Below, one piece after another: positions 20,301-30,327 of a DNA stretch of 56,394 nucleotides. Under the pieces are notes generated by a model that made no database searches, had not been told where the DNA came from, and saw only the letters and a program-made list of their open reading frames with translations. Within the stretch, counting starts at the first letter, position 1; every line of letters begins with the position of its first letter. A program made the position numbers and the translations under genes. Source of the DNA: Thraustochytrium sp. TN22 (taxonomy: Eukaryota; Sar; Bigyra; Thraustochytrida; Thraustochytriidae); assembly GCA_013306675.1 (NCBI GenBank), contig JABLUY010000238.1, forward strand, positions 1 to 56,394, in the 5' to 3' direction.

Positions 20301-23300
20301 CCATTGTTGCTGCCTGCGGCGTCCTCGTGCGAGACCGCTGCTACTGCTGCGCGGTGCCCACCTGGCCCGGCGACAAGCGCGAGGGCTGCGCGTCCATGAT
20401 GCGCGATGCCTCGCTTGCCATCGCCAACCTCTGCATGATCCTCGCCTACCGCGACTCGATGCGCCTGGCGTCCGTTAGCACGCTCTCGGATGAGGACCAG
20501 GTCGGCGAATGGGTTCCGGTCATGACCGAGACCGTCACCGGCCTCCTGCTGGAGATTTGCCTCGCGCCCAAGCCCAAGATCGCGCGCGACGCCAAGGGCC
20601 GCCGCCGCTCGCGCGCGGCCAGCGACGAGGACACGCAGCGCCAGCGCCAGGACGGGGACGGGGACGCGAAGGATGCGCCGCTCAGCCCGGAGGAGGAGCA
20701 TCGCGAGACGCTCAGGGCCTGGAGTGAGGCGCGCCAGTTCGCTATTTACTCCGTCTCGGTGCTCTGCCAGTACGTCCAGGCCCACCAGGTACTCGTTGAG
20801 GAGGGCGCGCTGGAGATGCTGGCCACGATCTTTCGCAAGGGCGACGACATCTCCATCTACCACGCGTCCCGCGCCGTCTTCTGGCTCTCAGCGGCCGCCG
20901 CGCCTGCGCTGATCGGGGAGATCAGCGGCGCGGTGCCCTTTGCCTATCAAGACGTCGACCTCGTCACGGTCGGCTGGATCGTCGGCAAGCTCGTCAGCAG
21001 CGGCACGGTCGAGGCCGCCTTTAGCGTCACGGACCGCACGAGCCTGGCACCCGCCACGCGCACCAGCCTGGCCGCCGCGCTTGCCATCTGGTCCTCGCTG
21101 GATATCTGCGAGCGCAAGCTGCTGGAGCTCGACGCGCCGCGCGTGCTCGGCAAGCTTGCCAGCCACTGCCTCTCGGGCGTCGGCGAGAGCAAGGTCACCG
21201 TCGTGGTGCGCGAGAACAGCGAGTCCTCGGGCGACCCCAACACCTCGGGCGCCAGCGAGAGCGGCGGTGCGCGCCCCGGCGCGGAGGGCGCCGCGGCCGG
21301 CGATGCCACCAACGAGGCCGGTTCCGTGGCCTCCGGCTCGGGCGTCTCGACCTCATCGGCGACCGGCGCTGTGAACGCGGCCACCGAGGTGCTGGACTCC
21401 ATGGCGCGCCCCGAGTCGGTTCTGAACGGGCCGGCGCCCGCCGCCGCGGTGCCCATGTCCGCGACCAAGCATCTTCGCCGCCCGAGCGTGCATACCTCGT
21501 CCTCGAGTCACAGTCACCAGGTCTTCTCGGAGGACAGCAGCGCCGGGCCCAGCACGTCGAGCAGCGACGACATGGACGGCGTGCTCGGCCGCCTTGCCGG
21601 CCAGCACCAGGCCGGCGTCGACGACGATGCGCTGTCTGCGGAGTCGCGTGAACGCCGCGAGGAGCTGCGCTTTCTGGCGGCCACCTTCATGCACATGGCC
21701 GAGGCGTTGGCGCGCCGCAAGCGCCGCAAGCGCCGCAGCCGCCAGGGCGGCGTCGCGGCGCCCGAGGATGCGCACTACGGCGGCGACCTTTGGGAGGTGA
21801 TCGTCACGCACGCCAAGGCGCTCACCCGCCTGTGCCGCGCCCAGGACGACCTGACCACCTTCTTTACCGTGCAGGCCGTCTTTCAGTTGAGCAAGCTGGG
21901 CCGCGAGACGTGCGAGGAGCTGGCCAAGCAGTCTGTGGCCAAAGTGATTATCCGCGTGCTGCGCCAGACCGCCGACGACGCCTCCGTGGCGCCCCTTGGC
22001 ACGCCTTCGGCCAGCGAGACGGCTCGTATGCAGCTGCGCCTCGCCGCGGCCACCGCTCTCGGCAACATGGCGAGCGCCTCCCTGGACGCGGCCACGCGCG
22101 TGGCACTCGCTGGTGGCATCGAGTACGCGCTCGAGATCATTCGCGTGCGCTTTGGCCTGCCCGAGGACCTCGAGGCCAATGTCCACCGGCCGTGCTCGCT
22201 CGCGGACCCCCCGGGAGGTACCGAGATCGAGGTGGTCTTCCAGGCGGTGCGCACGCTGACTTGCTTCTACGGGCGCATGGCCAAGGAAGTCGCCATCGGC
22301 AAGCGCTGGGAACGCCTCGCCGAAAACTTCATCCCCAACGCCACCACGTGCGTCTACACGGCGGCGCGCCTGCTCTCGTACCCGCTCTCGGTCATGCAGG
22401 CCGAGCTCTGCCGCCTGCTGGCGGCCATCGCCGAGTGCCCTGGCAGCGAGATCTTCCGCCCGCAGATCGCGGACTGCGCGCTGCACGAGGTCGTGGAGCT
22501 CGGCCTGGGGCTCGGCGGCAACGGCAACGTGTCAAGCGACTCGGCCTTGCACGAGCGCGTCGAGGAGGTGCTCATCGCGCTCGGATTCGAGGACGGTATC
22601 GATGACGTGCGCCGCGCCGCCGGCAGCTCCGACATGCTGCGCACCTGGGGCCGCATCCAGGCTTCGCTTGAGTTCCAGTCCCTCATCTGCATCGCGCTCC
22701 AGCTCCGCGCCGCCGAGTACTGGGGCATCTCCCTCGAGTCGACGCACGACGCCGCCAAGGAGGCCGGCGCGCGGTCCGTCTTTGCTGAAACGCTCGAGCG
22801 CTTCTTCGCCTCCACCGCCGGCTCCTCGGGCAAGGCGTACCGGCCGCCACTCTGGCTGCGCGGCCTCGTGGGTGCCGACGTGGACCCTACGCCGCCCGAC
22901 GAGGTCGACTCGCGGCTGCGCAACCTCTCGCACCGCTACATCACCTCGTGGGCGAAGCAGATTGGCTTTGACCTGGACGAGTCCGCCTTTGGTCCGCTTC
23001 GTAGCGAGCAGACCATTGGGATGGACGGTATCACGCGCTCCATGCCGGCGTGGTATGTGGACATGAGCCGGCAAATCATGCCCAACCTCCTGGAGCGCCG
23101 CCGCTTTTTGCTGCCGTACGCGCGCGAGGGCCACCGCAACGCCTCTTCCAAGGCGATGCTGCCCGAGGCGCCTCTCGGTATCATCATCCCGTCCAGCCTC
23201 GACGTGACGAAGCAGTTCGGCGCCGTGCTTGACCGCATCATCAGGTCGCACGAGGAGCAGGAATCCTTCGTCAACAGCAACTCCATGCGTGATCCAGGTC

Positions 23301-26300
23301 TGCCCACGCAGTGGTCGCTTTGCGTGCGCGACTGCGTCAAGTGCTCGGCTGACCTCTTTGTGGAGAACCTTCTCGACTATCTGGCACGCTTCCCCCGCAT
23401 CAGCTCGCTGATCTTCATCGGGTCGCCGGACCCGGATGCGCGCATCGACATCCGCGTGATCGCGCGCGTCATTCGCGCGCTGCCCACCTCAGTGCGCTGG
23501 CTCACGCTCGACAACGTGCTCTGCCGCGGCAAGGACGTTCTCATGGTCGCCCGCGCCGTGCAGTCGCGCCGCGCCGCCACACTCAACCTGGCCGGTCTCT
23601 CCATCCGCAATGGCGGCCTCTCCGGTCGCGACCTGCTACCGCTGCTCACGCTCCTGCAGGCGCCCGGCCCGCGCGGTCCGAACGGCGAGGTGGCAGGCGT
23701 GCCGCCGCGCTTGCGCGTGCGATGGTTGGACCTCAACGGCAACAACCTCACTGACGTGCACTGCGCGCTCATTCTCGAGGCTGTGGCCAGCGCCGCCACG
23801 CCGTCGTGGGCCGTACGCGGCATCGACTTCTCCAACAACGCCATTCTCGGCTTTCCGACGAAGATGTTCGAGGTGCTCTTCCGTGAGGACCACGACCACG
23901 AGACGATGCCGCTGCTGGGCGGGCCTACGTGCGCCGGCACGCTTCACGAGCTCTTCCTCAGCAATATGCCCATCGGCTCGCGCGCAGCCGCCGTGCTGCT
24001 GCGCCGCCTCGCCTCGCCGCACTCCCGTCTTCGCGCGCTTGGCCTTGGCAACTGCCGCCTCGCCGGCGACAACACCATGGTCTGCGCGCTCACTGAAGTG
24101 CTGGAGAAGGCGGAGCATCTCAGCGAGCTCGACCTCTCCGGCAACCGCCTCGGCGAGGTGGCTGGCAAGGAGATCTCGCTCGCGCTGCGTCACCGCTGCC
24201 CGCATTTCATCGGTCTCCGAGGCTGCAAGGGCCTTCGCAAGGAGGATCGCGAGTTTGTCGATGAGGCCACGTGCGCCGAGCGCGCCACCTGGGCCGCGCA
24301 CCTGCAGTCGCTCGAGGAGCCTGAGCTTCTCGAGCGCGCGCAGTCTGAGTTCGTGGACACGCCCAGCACTGGCAACTCGCGCCGCGGCCAGTGGCCGTCC
24401 TCACAGTGGGACTCGGACTCATCCATCTCGCTCAGTCGCATGGAGAGCTCCACGAGCTTCGGCGCCAGCAGCGCCGTGGAAGGCCACAGCGCCACCGTCT
24501 CGAGCGGCACGGCCTACGCCGCCAGCTCGCCCTACGGCTTTGGTGGGCCCAACTCCGAGTCTGCGCCCTCGCTCATGCCCAACCCGGGCGCCGACACCCA
24601 CCCCATGGTGCGCGACATTTTGCGCGACGAGCGCGAGGGCTTTCGCCCGCGCCTTAGCGTGCTCTTCTCGGTGCCGCTCGTCCACTTTGACAACGATGGC
24701 CAGCCGGCCTCGTGCGCCAGCATCGACTTCGAGGCGGAGCGCCGCATGCTCATGCAGACCTTCCAGGACGCCAAGCGCGACATCAACCTCTCCTTCGGGT
24801 TCGCCACCGTTGACAGCCTGCGCTCCGAGGTCACCCTGCGCAGCCGCGCTATCCACTACTCGGGCCACGGCAGCCGCGACGCCCTTCTCTTCGAGGACCA
24901 GGTCGGCGGCGCACGCCCGGTGGCCACCAAGACGCTCCGCGACCTGGCCGGGAGCGGCAACAATGGCGGCATGTCCAAGGTCAAGCTCGCGTTCGTTTCG
25001 GCCTGCCACTCGGAGTTCGCCGGTCACGCCTTTGTGGATGCCGGCGTCCCGCACGTGGTCTGCGTCAAGGTGGCTGAGCGCATCCAGGACACGGCCGCCC
25101 AGGCGTTTACGCGTTGGTTCTATCTCGAGCTCGCCATTGGCGGCACGGTGCGCCGCGCATTCGAGGTCGCAACCCAGGCCGTGCGCGCGCAGGAGGAGGC
25201 GCAGACCTCGGGCGCCGCGGCCGCCCTGTCGCCCAACATCCGGCCCAACCAGGCCAGCAAGTTCCTCCTGCTCCCGGAGGACGCCGACCACGACGTGCCC
25301 ATCTTCCCTGGCCGCGCCGAGCTCAAGCGCTGGCCTTCGGGCGACGCCACCGCAGCCGGCCTGCCTGAGGACCAGGACCGCCTCGAGGAGCGCCGCAGTC
25401 TCTGGCGCGGCAGCATCGTCTCGGCAGCCCTGCCCAAGGAGTTCATGGGCCGCAATGTCCAGGCCTATGACCTCCTCACGGCCATCATGACCCGCCGCAT
25501 CGTCGCCTGCACCGGCCCGTCCGGCGTCGGCAAGCTCTCCCTCTCCTCCTTCGTCATCAATTACGCGCTGCGCCGCGGCAACTTCCCGCAGGGCGCAATC
25601 CTTATCCGGCTGAACGAGGTCGACTCGGTCAGCACGCTCGTCAAGAAGCTCTGCGACCGCACCATCGACCCGCACAGCGCCGAGTCCGGCTCCAGCATGC
25701 GCTCCTACAAGTCCGCCTCGCAGCTTCTGCAGGGTGAGGATGAGGAGTTCCGCCTGGAGCACCTCTTTGAGCTGCTGCGCTATCGCAAGTGCCTGCTGCT
25801 CTTTTCCGGCTGCGACAAGATCGACAGCAAAGACCCCACCTTCCGCTCCTTCCTCGGCCGCATGCTCGACGAGGTCGAGGGTATCTGTATCCTGCTTACC
25901 AACACCAAGGGCTTCCCGCGTGTCCCCGGCCACGCTGTCACCAACGTCAAGCTCGCCTCGTTGCACCACCGCGACGCCGCGCTCCTCTTTTTGCGCCTCG
26001 CGCTCTCCTCCTCGCTCTGCACGCCCAAGGACATTGCCCAGCTCATGTCCTCCGCTGCGGGCAACAGCGGCGCCGCGCCGTACACGGTCCTTGACGCCAT
26101 CGGGGAACACCCATTCCTCAAGCCTCTCGAGGGCAATCCGCGCCGCATCTTCGATGCCATCAGCTCGCTCGATGCCAAGCACTTTTCGACGATCATTGCG
26201 CAATGTCAGGTCGTCATCGCCAACACGACCCAGGTCGTGCGCAACGTACCGAGCTTGCCGCTTCAGCCCTCTGTCTCCACATCAAGTGCCCCTCCCGCAG

Positions 26301-26320
26301 CGACCGTGCCCAAGCCTTAG
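17312..26320 (+). CDS. giant SPRY-ARM-LRR-CHAT-NTPase protein (NLR-like)
   Basis: One uninterrupted frame of 3002 residues from ATG 17312. Regions in order: Gly/Ser-rich N-terminus with Gln and acidic runs (1-300); SPRY-like domain (about 305-446; YFEVRLARLEVG, HSNGRLFAG, FTRNGKLLGVAF); Ser-rich linker; ARM/HEAT-like helical region with Ser-rich inserts (about 780-1760); an RNI-type LRR block (about 2060-2310; WLDLNGNNLTDVHC, LSELDLSGNRLGEVAG); a CHAT caspase-like domain (about 2430-2665) with the His-Cys pair His2519 (HYSGHG) and Cys2565 (SACHSE); and a P-loop NTPase of STAND type (about 2690-2960; GPSGVGKL at 2735-2742, LLLFSGCDKID near 2829-2838, ICILLTNTKG as sensor). CHAT domains are clan CD proteases (separase/caspase fold), and STAND NTPases are switch modules of immune and cell-death receptors. 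I infer a signal-activated protease, sensing by SPRY/ARM/LRR. The frame could be several genes only if undetected introns exist; none are apparent. Confidence 0.9.
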   Translation: MRQASGEGARTRGGRAAERAAWRSSSGARAAGDAAAAESGAAYERAWQAAYAQDSGMDGLVGGGVWRTATLAADHRAQALRDEAGLGGGSGGGGGGGGSGGAAARSSSGGSGSSGASGSGVRRDSKGNGSSGAGALPLPRMTSRLASAVGALLSEGGPTRLVLARGVETNAARVAPCGTVITTCERAKWPAGTHCVACGDDGFPFASHGASGASGSDGDRNRDLDRDFDDEDEDSAASPKVGPVQQQRRQQQQQQQQRRRRRQRRELTGNSEDGSGGLDAVLEGEDPEEDKTEAEDEDGTGEDQEILYFEVRLARLEVGCELAIGLELADTPDRINYPGWNPGAWALHSNGRLFAGSAASMASTAGGQFCPTFEPNDVIGCGWDPCKRHIFFTRNGKLLGVAFRVAHGERDLKAIPAGANLFPVIGIRSPCVRVSVNFGTDSFVWDSSRLGRVRRARPAIITPVHSKMSLLKSKQASSSSSSESLLTLTSASRSPSHTSTETDGEAPRIAETIARTIDRGLGLNMLREANNEPGRRLLRSLRRESDALTPASPASDSEPEPAAPAADPRALLIGAIQADQAQRPPLTHAQSVPVLRSRSAQPASGHLTEAVDLTTEMSSRINNLLQHTKKSAPTLSSAVSAASTASPDTAALAAVSSLRQVDIAMAPALSQAVEQEVAAESSEALRERLEQLRSDVMELNAQLEVFANSDRDEAASALDDASLTEEKCMLLRQRIYNLICETPEDAILGDLLLLNDKLLAVIDHTALFKARVEAGLPPISQREAEEHFAAANTSYGLSNGVADSTQEFLAALRGGTEQAQLNAARALSYLVRDCEKNAELRTWSRLNAYQEGAMSTLATLFESSRCRQNLKLKHAVATALVAIVSGSWVSTDGAAASIVASGASASATDRSAGRGADSGSHSSGSALESRPIAARAAVHRRRRPSMGSEEDDRMPTSASSLSTTEAAAAASAAASSERDPRLDPRFVARSFTAVLETIVAACGVLVRDRCYCCAVPTWPGDKREGCASMMRDASLAIANLCMILAYRDSMRLASVSTLSDEDQVGEWVPVMTETVTGLLLEICLAPKPKIARDAKGRRRSRAASDEDTQRQRQDGDGDAKDAPLSPEEEHRETLRAWSEARQFAIYSVSVLCQYVQAHQVLVEEGALEMLATIFRKGDDISIYHASRAVFWLSAAAAPALIGEISGAVPFAYQDVDLVTVGWIVGKLVSSGTVEAAFSVTDRTSLAPATRTSLAAALAIWSSLDICERKLLELDAPRVLGKLASHCLSGVGESKVTVVVRENSESSGDPNTSGASESGGARPGAEGAAAGDATNEAGSVASGSGVSTSSATGAVNAATEVLDSMARPESVLNGPAPAAAVPMSATKHLRRPSVHTSSSSHSHQVFSEDSSAGPSTSSSDDMDGVLGRLAGQHQAGVDDDALSAESRERREELRFLAATFMHMAEALARRKRRKRRSRQGGVAAPEDAHYGGDLWEVIVTHAKALTRLCRAQDDLTTFFTVQAVFQLSKLGRETCEELAKQSVAKVIIRVLRQTADDASVAPLGTPSASETARMQLRLAAATALGNMASASLDAATRVALAGGIEYALEIIRVRFGLPEDLEANVHRPCSLADPPGGTEIEVVFQAVRTLTCFYGRMAKEVAIGKRWERLAENFIPNATTCVYTAARLLSYPLSVMQAELCRLLAAIAECPGSEIFRPQIADCALHEVVELGLGLGGNGNVSSDSALHERVEEVLIALGFEDGIDDVRRAAGSSDMLRTWGRIQASLEFQSLICIALQLRAAEYWGISLESTHDAAKEAGARSVFAETLERFFASTAGSSGKAYRPPLWLRGLVGADVDPTPPDEVDSRLRNLSHRYITSWAKQIGFDLDESAFGPLRSEQTIGMDGITRSMPAWYVDMSRQIMPNLLERRRFLLPYAREGHRNASSKAMLPEAPLGIIIPSSLDVTKQFGAVLDRIIRSHEEQESFVNSNSMRDPGLPTQWSLCVRDCVKCSADLFVENLLDYLARFPRISSLIFIGSPDPDARIDIRVIARVIRALPTSVRWLTLDNVLCRGKDVLMVARAVQSRRAATLNLAGLSIRNGGLSGRDLLPLLTLLQAPGPRGPNGEVAGVPPRLRVRWLDLNGNNLTDVHCALILEAVASAATPSWAVRGIDFSNNAILGFPTKMFEVLFREDHDHETMPLLGGPTCAGTLHELFLSNMPIGSRAAAVLLRRLASPHSRLRALGLGNCRLAGDNTMVCALTEVLEKAEHLSELDLSGNRLGEVAGKEISLALRHRCPHFIGLRGCKGLRKEDREFVDEATCAERATWAAHLQSLEEPELLERAQSEFVDTPSTGNSRRGQWPSSQWDSDSSISLSRMESSTSFGASSAVEGHSATVSSGTAYAASSPYGFGGPNSESAPSLMPNPGADTHPMVRDILRDEREGFRPRLSVLFSVPLVHFDNDGQPASCASIDFEAERRMLMQTFQDAKRDINLSFGFATVDSLRSEVTLRSRAIHYSGHGSRDALLFEDQVGGARPVATKTLRDLAGSGNNGGMSKVKLAFVSACHSEFAGHAFVDAGVPHVVCVKVAERIQDTAAQAFTRWFYLELAIGGTVRRAFEVATQAVRAQEEAQTSGAAAALSPNIRPNQASKFLLLPEDADHDVPIFPGRAELKRWPSGDATAAGLPEDQDRLEERRSLWRGSIVSAALPKEFMGRNVQAYDLLTAIMTRRIVACTGPSGVGKLSLSSFVINYALRRGNFPQGAILIRLNEVDSVSTLVKKLCDRTIDPHSAESGSSMRSYKSASQLLQGEDEEFRLEHLFELLRYRKCLLLFSGCDKIDSKDPTFRSFLGRMLDEVEGICILLTNTKGFPRVPGHAVTNVKLASLHHRDAALLFLRLALSSSLCTPKDIAQLMSSAAGNSGAAPYTVLDAIGEHPFLKPLEGNPRRIFDAISSLDAKHFSTIIAQCQVVIANTTQVVRNVPSLPLQPSVSTSSAPPAATVPKP
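18054..18082 (+). repeat. (CAG)n poly-Gln tract in the giant protein
   Basis: Two short CAG runs separated by an AGGCAG interruption encode Gln-rich sequence just before the SPRY-like domain. Confidence 0.8.
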
Positions 26321-26938
26321 CCACACAATGACCGAGGCTTTCTACAACCCGTGGCGCGCTTCGCTTTTCCACGATCAACGCTTCGCACCTTTTCTGTGCG
26401 CGATGTACACCCCACATTTCGCGCGAAAGGATCGAGATTAGAATCCCCGCGCCCTGTCGCAGTGTCGCCCCCTTTACTCTGACGAGTTTTGATCCATCTA
26501 AGGGTGTGCCGTGCTCCCGCCGGGGCGCGCGTGCCATCGATTCGTATAATCGTCTGTGTATGTTCTTAGCTCTCTGGTATGCTCACTTGTTTTCGCGGCG
26601 AGGGCGCGAGAGCACGCGAGAGAGCACCTTGGTGGGATGGATGGGAAACGTTTCAAAATTCTTGTGTGCAGTTGTGATTGCTGGCCTGGTTGTCGAGGTA
26701 CGTACGACCCCAGTGGCAGGCGAGGGGCGCGGCAGGCGCGGCAGGCGCGGCAGGCGAGGGGCGCGGCAGCTGCCACCACCAAGACGCGCGCAGCGCAGCC
26801 AGCAGCGGAGCTCGTCCAGACGTACAGAAATGTGCTTGAGACGTCGAAATGCTGTCTTTTTCCGGATTCTACGTTTGCTCGCACGTCCTGTGCCGGAGTT
26901 TTTCACATTGGTACATCACGAAGGACGCCATCACGTCG

Positions 26939-26974
<36 letters not shown>
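26939..26974 (+). repeat. (GA)n microsatellite
   Basis: About 17 GA dinucleotides in the 3' intergenic region. Confidence 0.9.
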
Positions 26975-26977
<3 letters not shown>

Positions 26978-27156
26978 GGGACCGCGTCCAGACGCTCGCG
27001 CGCTGGCCGCCTTTGACCTCCTGCTGTACGACCGATCTGTGTACCACCTCCAACGCGGTGCCACACGGTTGCAAGTCTGCACGCGTGTCGGCTCCCTCGG
27101 ACAAACTCCGTTGCTCTTTGAGGGGGGTTGGGCAAGTAGCCCTTTCTTTGCACATT

Positions 27157-27182
27157 CAACAACAACAACAACAACAACAACA
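27157..27182 (+). repeat. (CAA)n microsatellite
   Basis: About eight CAA units, 38 bp past the end of the minus-strand FAD oxidase gene; third member of the tail-to-tail CAA/GTT set. Confidence 0.9.
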
Positions 27183-27219
27183 GTTATGCCCCAGAAGAGA
27201 TCAACACTTCAAGTTGTCG

Positions 27220-30200
27220 TCAGGAAGATCCGGAATCCGAAGAGGCGTCAGAGTCAGAGTCAGAGGACAGAGACTCCTCCGAACCGGAGCCAGACCACGA
27301 CCCGGACTCATCCGAATCGCTGCCCCGGCGAGACCGGCGAGACCGACGCCGGCGACCCCGCATGATGAACTGGCCGACGCGCCAGGAAGCGAAGAAGAGC
27401 ATGCCCAGTAAAAGGACGGTGGCAAGCATATTTTTGCGTGCCTCGCGGGCGAGATCAGCGCGGAGCTCGGCCTGTTTAATGTCCAGCACGAAAAAGGCCT
27501 CAGCGAGCGCATCTGGGTCGTCGACCCCGGACAAAGTCCACTTGAGGCGCTTTGGAAAGAAGTGCGTCATTTTGCCGGACCAGAAGCGGTTCTCCGGGTC
27601 AACGGCCTGGCGGTAGCGCAGAAAGGCGGCCAGCTGCGGCTCACCAAAGAGCGTGCGCTGCACGTAAGGGTCCATGAACGGGACTGGCAGGCTGCCGAGC
27701 AGCGCGCCGTCCTCGATCTGATCCCCAGTATACGCTTCTTGCAAAAGCTCTCGGTTCAGATCGCCGAAGTAGTCGTCCTCGTTGTCCACAGCCGCTTGCG
27801 CGGCCCGGTGTTCCTGGTCAAGCGCCAGCGCCTCCACGTCCGTCTCCGCAGCGTCCACCTCGGCTCGCACCTCGGCGAGCATGGCGGCCGAGGGGTCCTC
27901 GACGCCAAAGACCTCCTCAAAGCTGAAGACCGGCTCGGGTGCCGCGCCGCCGAACCAGGACGAGATGCCGCGCGGCGGCTCTTGCGCCGCCGCGTCGGCG
28001 CGCAGGCGCGCTTCGTAGTGCCGCTTGAGCACGCCAAAGGCCTCGCGCACGCGGCGCACGCGGCGGTACTGCGCCATGAGCGCCTCAGTGCGCGTTGCGT
28101 TGACTGTGCGAAAGACGTGCAGCCCAAAGACCTGGCCCGGGTTCGGAAACACCGGCACGTCCGGGAAGGCCAGCTTCCAGCGCTGCTCGAGCTCCGCCAG
28201 CGCATAGCGCCACGAGTGCGCCCCTTCGCCATGGCGCGGCGGTGCTACGCGCACCTGAATGCTGACGAAGTCGCCGGCTGGCGAGTTGCGCGGAAGGAGC
28301 ACGTGCGTGCGCTCCTCAAAGCGAACAAATTGAAAGGTGACCGGCGCGTCTTGCATCGTGAAAGGCGCATCCCGGATGACGAGCTCGCGCACGAGCGTGC
28401 GGTAGATGTCCAGCGCTCGGAAGAGCTTGTTGAGCGGGAAAAAGTACGTCATGCTGACGGTACGCGGCGCACTCAGGTACCAGAACCCGTCGTTGGTTAG
28501 CGCGCGAGTCTCCTGCGCGGCGCGCAGCACCTTGTCGAGCTGCAGGTCCCAGTGGCACTGTGCCAGACCAGCCGGTCGTGAGGCGGGCGTCACCGGGAGA
28601 CCGGCCTCTGCGGCGAGGTCGATGTGCGGCTCGAGCGCCGCGTACGCCTCACGGACCGCGGAGCGCGATGGGTCCGGCCGACGACGCAGTCTGCACGAGT
28701 GCGCTGGCAAGAAGTCGCCGAACTCGAAGCGGTACTCGCAGAACTCGGCAAAGTTACACTGCAGGCGTGCCACGTCAAACGTGCAGTCCGCATCCGACTG
28801 AAAGCGCGAGGCTGGCGATTGGCCGCTCGTAACGCGGTCATAGAGCCGCTGGCGAGGCTTCTTGGTGACAAAGCCAACGCCCACCAGCTCGTCGGACCAC
28901 GGGTCGAACATGTACTGTCCCCCCTGCGCTCCAGGCAGGAGCGAGGAGACGGCCGCGTCGAGGAACCACGGATTCCACTCGTGCACCTGCGTCTTGCGCG
29001 TGCCCATGTAAAAGGTCTTGCGGTGCTCCACCTGGAACTCGACGCCCAGGATGAGACCATGCAGGCCCATGGACCCGCGCCACAGCGCAAGGTCGAGCGG
29101 GTCAGTGATCTCCGCGATGCGCCCGTCTGCAAAGGCCACACGGAGCCTCGTCGCATACACGGACACGAACGAGCTCCCAAAGGTGGACCCCGGCACGAGG
29201 CCGGCCACAGCACCGCCGAGCGAGAGCGACCAGGTCTCCGGCAGCGTGGGCAGGTGGTAGCCTGCGGGCCGGAGCACCTTGTTGAGGTGCAAGAAGGTGA
29301 GCCCAGCCTCGGCGCGCACGCGCTGTTCGGCGCGCAACAGGGCGTCCGCGGCTGCGTGGTTGCCGAGGGACCAGGTCGAGTCCGGCTCCGCGCGATACCG
29401 CGCGAGCGACACGCCCACGGCGCGCAAGTCAAACGGGTCGATGCTGGCCCCACTCTCGCTCTGGCGGCCGCCAACGGGCCGCACGCGGCAGCCGGCGTCG
29501 CCAATAGACCGGATCGCGTCCACCACTTCCGAGTCGTTGCGCGGGTACAGGACGGGCGCCTCGCTTTGGACCATGCCGCTCCACGACTGGAAGCGCGTGT
29601 CCGAGGCAAACCCGCAGTACGGCTCGAGCGTGCCGAGGTTGGCGTTCGCCACACTCTCAACCTTGGCATCGAGAATGGTCTCGAGCGCCGACTTGGTATC
29701 CGGTGTCACCACGTCCGCAGCGCACTCCGCCAGATCCTCGTATCGTAGCTCGTGCTGGTGGAACCACGAGCCGTCCGCGTGCCGCATGGAGCCATTGTAG
29801 AATCGCAGCGTGCCATTCGCGTATACAATGGTGCGGTTGCGCAGGACCGCCGCGCGACCATGGTCCCGCCACTCGAGCACGTCGCGGCGCTTCAGCTTCG
29901 CGAGCGCCTCATCCGTGCGCAAGACCTCTGCCACGCTCCATAGGCCGAGCACGATGACGGGTAGAAAGTGCCACAGGTAAACGGTGAGCCGCGCCACGGT
30001 CCAGCGCGGCCGCTTTCGCGAGCTGCGGGACACGCTCGATGCCTGGCTCCGGCGGCTCCACGGCGACCGTGGGCTCTTGGCCCACAGCGACCGCGGCGAG
30101 GGCGTCGGGAACCTGAAATTGCCACGACGCCGTGGCGGGGGCGAGGCTATAGCGGGGCTGGCGGCAGCGTCCGCCGCTGGGCCGCTGGAACCAGATTTTG

Positions 30201-30295
30201 CTGCGGGCTCGGTCACGTGCCGGATATCCTGCTGGCCTTGGCCGTCGATGATATTTTCCTCTTGTCGATGATGTGGCAGTGCTTGTTGTTGTTGT

Positions 30296-30327
<32 letters not shown>

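Larger units (their letters stand above)
26321..27219. other. tail-to-tail region with several simple repeats
   Basis: 899 bp between convergent genes. It contains GGCAGGCGC repeats (26715-26768), a (GA)n tract (26939-26974) and a (CAA)n tract (27157-27182) 38 bp past the end of the minus-strand gene. The frames that cross it are low-complexity with no domain. The rest is presumably 3' UTR. Confidence 0.6.
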
